Positions 1 through 4,748 of a DNA stretch of 5,513 nucleotides are shown piece after piece. Both the position numbers and the translations under genes were made by a program. This DNA is from Anaerolineaceae bacterium (GTDB taxonomy: Bacteria; Chloroflexota; Anaerolineae; Anaerolineales; Anaerolineaceae). The stretch's first letter is position 1; each line of letters begins with the position of its first letter. The DNA lies in assembly GCA_011620465.1 (NCBI GenBank), contig WOZC01000054.1, forward strand, positions 1-5,513, given 5' to 3'. The notes under the pieces are model-generated. The model saw only the letters and a program-made list of their open reading frames with translations, was not told where the DNA came from and ran no database searches.

Positions 1-233
1 GTGCTGCGGCAGACATCATCTTTGTTGATTACCACCCAATCACACCGATGACTGCTGGGAATTTACCCTGGCATATCCTGTTTGGTTTCCGAGATGGCAT
101 GGTCACCATGACCATGGCTGGCGGAAAAGTATTGATGAAAGATAGAAAACTTCTTTTCCTGGATGAAGAAGCAATCGCAGCGAAATCACGCGAAATCGCC
201 TCACAAACCTGGGCGCGAGTAGCGGAATTGTAA
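1..233 (+). CDS. ssnA: SsnA-type amidohydrolase, C-terminal fragment (5' end outside window)
   Basis: Only the last 76 or so codons are present. The reading frame is already open at base 3 (the first two bases finish an earlier codon) and ends at TAA 231-233. The tail reads ADIIFVDYHPITP, then NLPWHILFGF, then a MAGGKVLM strand. This is the usual C-terminus of cyclic amidohydrolases, where the chain returns to the small beta-sandwich after the metal-binding barrel. The 'DYHPxTPxTxxNLPWHxLFG' pattern is what I recognise as SsnA rather than a generic cytosine or atrazine deaminase. The catalytic barrel and its His/Asp metal ligands lie outside the window and cannot be checked. SsnA is a cytoplasmic putative aminohydrolase of unproven substrate. 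It is normally encoded beside ygfK, ygfM and xdhD in selenium-dependent molybdenum hydroxylase (purine breakdown) loci. An ATG at base 48 is an internal Met, not a separate gene. The next gene starts 7 nt downstream. Confidence 0.75.
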   Translation, partial: AAADIIFVDYHPITPMTAGNLPWHILFGFRDGMVTMTMAGGKVLMKDRKLLFLDEEAIAAKSREIASQTWARVAEL

Positions 234-240
234 TGGAAAA

Positions 241-903
241 ATGATGAAATATACGCTTGGAATTATTGGTGGAACCGGAAAGGAAGGCAGCGGTTTGGGT
301 TACCGCTGGGCAATGGCTGGTCATAAGGTGATCATTGGTTCACGCCAGGTGGAAAAAGCACTGAATGCTGTTGAAACCTTACGGGAGAAAATTGGTAATC
401 GAGAAATTGACCTTTCTGGAATGTCAAACTCTGACGCAGTCAAAGCTTGTGATATTGCTGTTTTAACTGTCCCGTTTGCTGCGCATGCCGCCACACTCGA
501 AGGGCTTAAAGAGGAACTTCAAGGAAAACTGCTGATCGATGTCTGTGTTCCTCTTGTACCACCGAAAGTAACCAAAGTTCAGATGCCGGCTGAGGGAAGC
601 GCCGCGTTGCAAGCCAAGGCTATCTTAGGACCCGATGCCCAGGTAGTAGATGCCTTCCAGACGATCTCTTTCGAGCACCTGCTTTCTGGAGAAGAAATTG
701 ATTGCGACGTCCTGGTGGCGGGGGGAAATAAGGAGTCACGGGAAATCGTGATTGGACTCGCAGAAGACATGGGTTTGAAAGCCTGGGATGCCGGTGTTAT
801 CGAGAACACGGTTGTGGTTGAAGGATTGACTTCGATCTTAATTGGTCTCAATTTGAAATACAAAGTTCCTTCTGCTGGAATGCGGATCACTGGTATTGAA
901 TGA
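241..903 (+). CDS. npdG: F420-dependent NADP reductase (F420H2:NADP+ oxidoreductase)
   Basis: A 220-residue cytoplasmic enzyme that transfers hydride between reduced F420 and NADP+, linking the F420 pool to NADPH. The N-terminus (residues 6-20) is a Rossmann nucleotide-binding loop, IIGGTGKEGSGLG. The second strand ends in IIGSR (residues 31-35), whose Ser-Arg pair is typical of binding the 2'-phosphate of NADPH. A second strand-loop (AVLTVPF) follows near residue 73. The C-terminus ends in GMRITGI, the usual closing motif of the NpdG/Fno family. Length fits the family (about 210-230). Two ATGs stand in tandem at 241 and 244. The only SD-like bases, GGA at 235-237, are 3 nt from the first and 6 nt from the second, so 244 may be the real start. 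The stop overlaps cofE by 4 nt. Being first in the F420 block, it probably shares a transcript with cofE-cofD-cofC. Reaction direction cannot be read from sequence. Confidence 0.93.
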   Translation: MMKYTLGIIGGTGKEGSGLGYRWAMAGHKVIIGSRQVEKALNAVETLREKIGNREIDLSGMSNSDAVKACDIAVLTVPFAAHAATLEGLKEELQGKLLIDVCVPLVPPKVTKVQMPAEGSAALQAKAILGPDAQVVDAFQTISFEHLLSGEEIDCDVLVAGGNKESREIVIGLAEDMGLKAWDAGVIENTVVVEGLTSILIGLNLKYKVPSAGMRITGIE

Positions 904-1679
904 ACCAAGCCAAGAGACTAACGCTCACGGCTGTTCCCGGGATCCCGATGATCGAGGAAGGTGATGACCTGGCTGAGATCATCTACAGAGCAGCAATAGG
1001 ATGTGAACTAAGCTTTGAAGATGGAGATGTGATTATTCTGGCACAAAAAATCGTCTCTAAAGCAGAAGGTCGCTTGGTCAATCTGACTACAGTTACTCCT
1101 TCCGCGGAAGCAACGGAATTAGCGGTTTACTTAGATAAACGTCCTGAACTGGTTGAATTGATTTTGCGCGAAAGTTCAGAAGTCCTGCGCACTCGCCCTG
1201 GTACGATCATTGTTCAACACAAAGCCGGCTTCGTCTGTGCCAACGCTGGGATCGACCACTCCAACGTCAAAGGACCCTGGGGTGAGGACAACGACTGGGT
1301 CTTGCTCTTACCCGAGGATTCAGACCGATCAGCACAGCGTATCCGAGAGCAACTTGAAGAGAGAACAGGCAAAAACCTGGCAGTTTTGATCATTGATTCT
1401 CATGGTCGAGCCTGGCGAAATGGCATCCTGGGTACGGCGATCGGTTTGTCCGGACTGCCAGGACTGGTAGATATGCGTGGAACAGAAGATATGAATGGTT
1501 ACAAGATGCGGGTCACTACGATCGCCGCTGCTGATGAGCTGGCTGCAGCTGCTTCTTTGTTGATGGGACAGACCAGCGAGGGCACTCCGGTTGTGCATGC
1601 ATGCGGTTTCCCGTATGCGCTGCGTGAAGGTTCCGTAGCAGAGTTGATCCGCGATAAAGAAAGAGATATGTTCAGATGA
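900..1679 (+). CDS. cofE: Coenzyme F420-0:L-glutamate ligase, single-domain
   Basis: A 259-residue GTP-dependent ligase that adds gamma-linked glutamates to F420-0, the last step of F420 synthesis. Recognisable family motifs in order: PGIPMIxxGDDLAEII (residues 13-28), DGDVIILAQKIVSKAEGR (41-58), GFVCANAGIDHSN (110-122), and DSHGRAWRNG followed by GTAIGLSG (166-185). The C-terminal segment carries a second conserved patch with VVHACGFPYA near residue 235. Length matches stand-alone CofE. The C-terminal nitroreductase-like domain of actinobacterial FbiB (which would take the protein past 400 residues) is absent, because the frame closes at 1677-1679 and cofD begins in the same bases. That matters for which phospho-acid the pathway uses. 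The ATG at 900 overlaps the npdG stop by 4 nt with no strong SD, so translation is probably coupled to npdG. The number of glutamates added cannot be predicted. Confidence 0.95.
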   Translation: MNQAKRLTLTAVPGIPMIEEGDDLAEIIYRAAIGCELSFEDGDVIILAQKIVSKAEGRLVNLTTVTPSAEATELAVYLDKRPELVELILRESSEVLRTRPGTIIVQHKAGFVCANAGIDHSNVKGPWGEDNDWVLLLPEDSDRSAQRIREQLEERTGKNLAVLIIDSHGRAWRNGILGTAIGLSGLPGLVDMRGTEDMNGYKMRVTTIAAADELAAAASLLMGQTSEGTPVVHACGFPYALREGSVAELIRDKERDMFR

Positions 1680-2650
1680 GCGAATTTAGCTTTCCTCAAT
1701 TTTCTACAATGAAAGTAGCTGTGCTGGCTGGTGGTGTCGGCGGGGCAAAACTGGTCTTAGGCTTGGACCGTGTCCTTTCACCCGGAAACCTGACCACTAT
1801 CGTCAATACCGGCGACGATTTTACTCATTTTGGATTGAAAATATGTCCCGATATTGATTCGGTTTGCTACTCTCTGGCAGGGTTAGCAAACAAAAGCTAC
1901 GGCTGGGGTCTGGAAGGGGAAACCTGGTATGTCGCCGATGCACTGGAATCCCTGGGAGCGCCAACCTGGTTTCAACTTGGCGACCGCGATCTGGCTACCC
2001 ATCTTGAACGTACCCGCCTCCTAGGAGAGGGTAAAAAACTCAGCCAGGTCATTGCTGATTTTTGCAATCGTTGGGACATCCTGAGCCGAGTCCTACCCAT
2101 GAGTGACGACGAAGCGCCGACCCTGATTGAGACCAAAGCAGGAACAGTGTTGCCGTTCCAGGATTACCTTGTCAGAGAAAAAGCGCAGCCTGAAGTCAAT
2201 CACATCCTGCTGCATGGTGGTTTTGAGCCGTCACCTTTACCAGAAGCACTGATGGCAATCCAGGAGGCGGACCTGGTCGTGATCGCACCCTCCAACCCCT
2301 GGGTGAGCATCGATCCAATCCTGGCGCTAAGGGGCGTGAGAGAAGTATTGAAAGAGAAACATGTTGTGGCTGTGTCCCCGATCATCCAGGGCAAAACCAT
2401 CAAGGGTCCAGCTGCGAAGATGTTTGCTGAACTGGGAATTCAACCTTCCAGCCTGGCTGTTTTGCGGCATTATTCCGATCTCCTCGACCTCTTTGTCTAT
2501 GATGCCAGCGAAAAACCTATGTTTTCTTCTGATATCCTGGAAGGTGTGTCAACGATTCAGCTTCAGACCATCATGACTGATGAGGCGGACAAGATCCAAC
2601 TTGCCGGAGCAATCCTGCAGCATTTTATCGACCTGATTGGAGCCCAATGA
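1676..2650 (+). CDS. cofD: 2-phospho-L-lactate (or PEP) transferase making F420-0
   Basis: A 324-residue transferase that moves the phospho-lactyl (or phospho-enolpyruvyl) group from the GDP-activated donor made by CofC onto Fo, giving F420-0 or dehydro-F420-0. Family motifs: LAGGVGGAKL (residues 17-26, glycine-rich nucleotide loop), VNTGDDFTHFGLKICPDID (43-61, with the Asp47/Asp48 pair of the metal/Fo site), GWGLEGETW (76-84), LGDRDLATHL (101-110), LPMSDDEAPT (140-149), VVIAPSNPWVSIDPIL (201-216) and SPIIQGKTIKGPAAKM (234-249). Length is normal (300-330). The ATG at 1676 lies in an ATGA overlap with the cofE stop and has an upstream AAAGAAAGAG (1656-1665, 10 nt away). This gives an 11-residue leader before MKVAVLAGG. 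The alternative ATG at 1709 matches the usual family N-terminus but has no SD. Identity is secure. The preferred donor substrate (2-phospholactate, PEP or 3-phosphoglycerate) is not. Confidence 0.95.
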   Translation: MSEFSFPQFSTMKVAVLAGGVGGAKLVLGLDRVLSPGNLTTIVNTGDDFTHFGLKICPDIDSVCYSLAGLANKSYGWGLEGETWYVADALESLGAPTWFQLGDRDLATHLERTRLLGEGKKLSQVIADFCNRWDILSRVLPMSDDEAPTLIETKAGTVLPFQDYLVREKAQPEVNHILLHGGFEPSPLPEALMAIQEADLVVIAPSNPWVSIDPILALRGVREVLKEKHVVAVSPIIQGKTIKGPAAKMFAELGIQPSSLAVLRHYSDLLDLFVYDASEKPMFSSDILEGVSTIQLQTIMTDEADKIQLAGAILQHFIDLIGAQ

Positions 2651-3270
2651 CCTTGTGGGCGATCCTTCCCGTTAAACCAATGACGAAGGGGAAGTCGCGC
2701 CTGCATGGCTGCCTGGAGGCTGAAGAAGTTTGCTATCTCAATCGCTGTCTTTTTGAAGAAACCTTTCAAAAACTCAAAGCTTGCAGCGAAATCGACCATA
2801 TCCTGGTTGTCAGCCAGGATGAAACCGTATTGGAATATACCCTTCAATCTGGCGGTATGGCACTGAAAGAGAACCTGCAAAGCAGCCTGAATGATGCGGT
2901 TTCCCAGGCGCTCGCCTTCATTCTTGAAACTGAGCCCGGTATGATTTTAATTATCCCAGCTGATTTGCCTTGGATGACGGAAGAAGACCTGGAAGAATTA
3001 ATCAGATTCCACAGGGATGGGCAGTTCATGGTCATCGTGCCGGATCAGAACCAATGGGGCACCAATGCGATTCTCCTCAGCAATCCCAACTTGTTAACGC
3101 CACAGTATGGCAGGCGATCTTTTCAAAAGCATGCTCAACAGGCTGCCAGCTTGTCAGTGGAGCTGATCGTGTGGTTGAACAAAAACATCCAGAGGGATTT
3201 AGATAGCCCTCAGGATTTGTTAATCTATAATAAAATTAAATTTAATCCAATCCATATACCAACAGAGTAG
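2647..3270 (+). CDS. cofC: 2-phospho-L-lactate (or PEP) guanylyltransferase
   Basis: A 207-residue nucleotidyltransferase that joins GTP to a three-carbon phospho-acid, supplying CofD. The N-terminus has ILPVKPMTKGKSRL (residues 6-19), the GTP-binding signature of the CofC/FbiD branch of the MobA-like fold. Next come LNDAV (81-85), IIPADLPWMTEEDL (102-115, Asp106 a likely Mg ligand), WGTNAI (137-142), GRRSFQKH (155-162) and RDLDSPQDL (183-191). Thr139, Gly155 and Ser158 fall where CofC/FbiD proteins bind the phospho-acid, and Asp184 or Asp186 is a candidate second metal ligand. After RDLDSPQDL there is a short non-conserved tail encoded by AT-rich DNA. The start ATG overlaps the cofD stop (ATGA), with GGAG at 2639-2642 only 4 nt upstream. 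Adjacency to cofD and cofE supports CofC over the related MobA/MocA molybdenum-cofactor enzymes. The exact acid substrate is unknown. Confidence 0.93.
   Translation: MTLWAILPVKPMTKGKSRLHGCLEAEEVCYLNRCLFEETFQKLKACSEIDHILVVSQDETVLEYTLQSGGMALKENLQSSLNDAVSQALAFILETEPGMILIIPADLPWMTEEDLEELIRFHRDGQFMVIVPDQNQWGTNAILLSNPNLLTPQYGRRSFQKHAQQAASLSVELIVWLNKNIQRDLDSPQDLLIYNKIKFNPIHIPTE
3226..3231 (+). promoter_or_regulatory. Possible -10 element (TATAAT) upstream of the LLM gene
   Basis: A perfect TATAAT lies inside the last codons of cofC, 54 nt before the oxidoreductase start, in a stretch (about 3217-3258) much richer in A/T than the rest of the window. There is no good -35 hexamer at 16-18 nt spacing and no TG extension, so this may be chance in AT-rich DNA. 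If real, transcription would start near 3238 and the LLM-thioesterase-FAD genes could be expressed separately from the F420 biosynthesis genes. Confidence 0.25.
3235..3246. repeat. 12-bp perfect palindrome ATTAAATTTAAT
   Basis: A perfect inverted repeat without a spacer lies 3 nt after the TATAAT and would cover the expected start of transcription. It could be a small operator, but AT-only palindromes arise easily in AT-rich DNA. It also lies within the cofC coding frame, encoding part of the non-conserved tail. It is too short and AT-only to be a terminator stem. Confidence 0.25.
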
Positions 3271-3276
3271 AAAGGA
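3271..3276 (+). promoter_or_regulatory. Ribosome binding site of the LLM oxidoreductase
   Basis: AAAGGA directly follows the cofC stop codon and stands 9 nt before the ATG at 3286. This fixes the start of the oxidoreductase. It also makes that gene, unlike those upstream, independent of stop/start translational coupling. Confidence 0.65.
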
Positions 3277-3285
3277 CTCCCCACC

Positions 3286-4287
3286 ATGTTCGAAAAAGTT
3301 GCTTTGTACCTCCAGGATGCTCACGATTTGCGCGATGGTCTTGAAATTGTTAAATATGCTGAAGAAAAAGGATTTCATTCCGTCTGGCAAGCTGAGAGTC
3401 GGTTGGTACGCGACGCAATCGTGCCCATGGCGGCATATTCAGCAGTAACGGAAAAAATCAAGATCGGTTCAGCAGTGATCAACAACTGGACACGCAATAT
3501 CGGTCTGCTGGCATCAACTTTTCTGACTCTGGATGACCTTGCCCCCAACCGCATTATCTGTGGTATCGGTGCCTGGTGGGATCCGTTGGCAAAAAATGTT
3601 GGCATCAACCGCACCAAGCCTTTGAAGGCAATGGAGGAGACCATCACCGTTCTGCGCAGGTTATTAAACATGGAAAACGTTACCTTTGAAGGTGAGTTTG
3701 TGCATGTGAATGGCATCGAGTTGGATGTAGTTCACGGTCGCCGTGAGCCTCGAAATGTGCCCATTTACATCGGCGCGACAGGTGGAAAAATGATCGAAAT
3801 GACCGGACGTATTGCTGATGGTATCGTCATGAACTATTGTGTGCCCGTTGAATACAACGACTATGCCCTTGAACAACTTGATAAAGGTTTAAAAGAGTCC
3901 GGTCGAAAAATGGAAGAATTTGACCGCCCGCAACTGGTAGTTTGCTCTGTGGATGAGGACCACGACAAGGCGATCGATACCACTCGCGAGCTGCTCACAC
4001 AATACCTGGCGCAGCAACCTCATATCGCCCAGGCTTCCGGCGTTTCCATGGACATCGTTGAGAGCATCCAGGCAATCTTGGGCTGGCCTGCCACTCATGA
4101 GCAAATCCAGGCAGCCAAGTACCTGGTCCCGGAGGATTTGATCCACCGCATTACCGCCAGCGGCACCCCGGTTGAAGCCCGTGCCAAGGTTCAGGAATAT
4201 ATTGATCACGGCTGTACCTGCCCGATCCTGTACGGCGTTGGAGGAAATACCAAGTTGTTGATCGATACTTTTACTAAAGAGGCTTGA
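3286..4287 (+). CDS. LLM-class (Mer-like) F420/flavin-dependent oxidoreductase
   Basis: A 333-residue cytoplasmic TIM-barrel enzyme of the luciferase-like monooxygenase superfamily, in the branch that includes F420-dependent methylenetetrahydromethanopterin reductase (Mer). Visible landmarks: a first strand VALYLQD (5-11); AEEKGFHSVWQAES (25-38); VTEKIKIGSAVINNWTRN (54-71), the strand and loop at the cofactor pocket; PNRIICGIGAWWDPLA (87-102); and KPLKAMEETITVLRRLL (111-127). These are followed by FEGEFV, VPIYIGATGGKMIEMTGRIADG (158-179) and, at the C-terminus, TPVEARAKVQEYIDHGC (294-310). Length fits the family (320-350). It lies next to the F420 biosynthesis genes, so F420H2 rather than FMN is the likely cofactor, but the superfamily contains both. 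Substrate is unknown. A true Mer role would require tetrahydromethanopterin or an equivalent carrier, for which nothing here speaks. Its stop overlaps the start region of the thioesterase, so the two are probably translated together. Confidence 0.85.
   Translation: MFEKVALYLQDAHDLRDGLEIVKYAEEKGFHSVWQAESRLVRDAIVPMAAYSAVTEKIKIGSAVINNWTRNIGLLASTFLTLDDLAPNRIICGIGAWWDPLAKNVGINRTKPLKAMEETITVLRRLLNMENVTFEGEFVHVNGIELDVVHGRREPRNVPIYIGATGGKMIEMTGRIADGIVMNYCVPVEYNDYALEQLDKGLKESGRKMEEFDRPQLVVCSVDEDHDKAIDTTRELLTQYLAQQPHIAQASGVSMDIVESIQAILGWPATHEQIQAAKYLVPEDLIHRITASGTPVEARAKVQEYIDHGCTCPILYGVGGNTKLLIDTFTKEA
4276..4282 (+). promoter_or_regulatory. Ribosome binding site of the thioesterase gene
   Basis: AAAGAGG lies inside the last codons of the oxidoreductase. 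It is 1 nt from an in-frame TTG at 4284, 4 nt from ATG 4287 and 13 nt from ATG 4296. The spacing rules out TTG and favours ATG 4287. Confidence 0.5.
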
Positions 4288-4748
4288 TGGAAAAAATGCC
4301 CGGCAGCAAAAGCTGCTATGTGTGCGGGAGTGAAAACCCGGTCTCCTTGAAACTGGAGTTTTTCATCAATGATCATGGTGACGTTACCACCGAATTTTGC
4401 ATTGACGAAAACTATGCCGGCTATCCTGGCATGGTCCACGGCGGAAATATCGCGGCGATTTTGGATGAGACTGCTGGAAATGCTCTGTTAAAAGATGACC
4501 CAGACCGGTTCATCGTCACCAGCGAATTGAAGGTGAAATACCTCAAGCCAGTCCCGACCAACACCCCCCTGATCGCGATCGGCAGGCAGGTGAAGAAACG
4601 CGGCAGAATGGCGGTCGTACACAGTGAAATTCAAACGAAAGAAGGCGTAATTTTGGCGACCTGCGAAGCCTTTTTCGTCGACGTCACAGAACAATTTGGC
4701 GGGCAAGACCTGGCAGAATCCGGGTGGAAAGAGTATCCAGATGACTGA
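4287..4748 (+). CDS. PaaI-type hotdog-fold thioesterase
   Basis: A 153-residue single-domain hotdog protein of the PaaI/4HBT thioesterase type, expected to act as an oligomer on acyl-CoA or related thioesters. The N-terminus has a CYVCGSENP motif (Cys10 and Cys13), seen in many stand-alone members of this family. The hallmark is YPGMVHGGNIAAILDETAG (residues 46-64): His51-Gly52-Gly53 begins the central helix and Asp60/Glu61 supply the usual acidic catalytic position. The strand LKVKYLKPVP (81-90) and the closing strand ILATCEAFFVDV complete the fold. I chose ATG 4287, whose A is the last base of the upstream TGA; an in-frame TTG at 4284 is too close to the SD. The end overlaps the next gene by 8 nt. 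Substrate is unknown. Pairing with an oxidoreductase hints at a shared acyl-thioester or aromatic-acid pathway, but this is inference. A non-catalytic hotdog protein is also possible. Confidence 0.85.
   Translation: MEKMPGSKSCYVCGSENPVSLKLEFFINDHGDVTTEFCIDENYAGYPGMVHGGNIAAILDETAGNALLKDDPDRFIVTSELKVKYLKPVPTNTPLIAIGRQVKKRGRMAVVHSEIQTKEGVILATCEAFFVDVTEQFGGQDLAESGWKEYPDD
4726..4733 (+). promoter_or_regulatory. Ribosome binding site of the FAD-subunit gene
   Basis: GGAAAGAG, inside the 3' end of the thioesterase gene, stands 7 nt before ATG 4741. It supports that start despite the 8-nt overlap with the upstream stop. Confidence 0.6.

Noticed and set aside
48..233. A small 61-residue gene starting at ATG 48
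   Set aside because: The frame is open back to the window edge and the residues before Met match the SsnA C-terminal strand, so this is an internal Met of a partial gene.
232..243. ATG at 232 overlapping the ssnA stop as the start of npdG
   Set aside because: It is in a different frame and meets a stop after three codons.
579..908. Minus-strand open frame of 109 codons opposite npdG
   Set aside because: It is antisense to a secure npdG coding sequence, shows no recognisable motif and has no independent SD of note.
2647..3270. MobA/MocA-type molybdenum cofactor nucleotidyltransferase, suggested by the flanking molybdenum-hydroxylase genes
   Set aside because: The N-terminal PVKPMTKGKSRL, the GTNA and GRRSF motifs and the RDLDSPQDL end are CofC-type, and the gene is coupled to cofD and cofE. 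MobA/MocA proteins have a different glycine-rich LAGGxSxRMG loop.
4284..4748. TTG start for the thioesterase
   Set aside because: The SD AAAGAGG ends 1 nt before the TTG, which is too close. ATG 4287, directly next in frame, is better placed.
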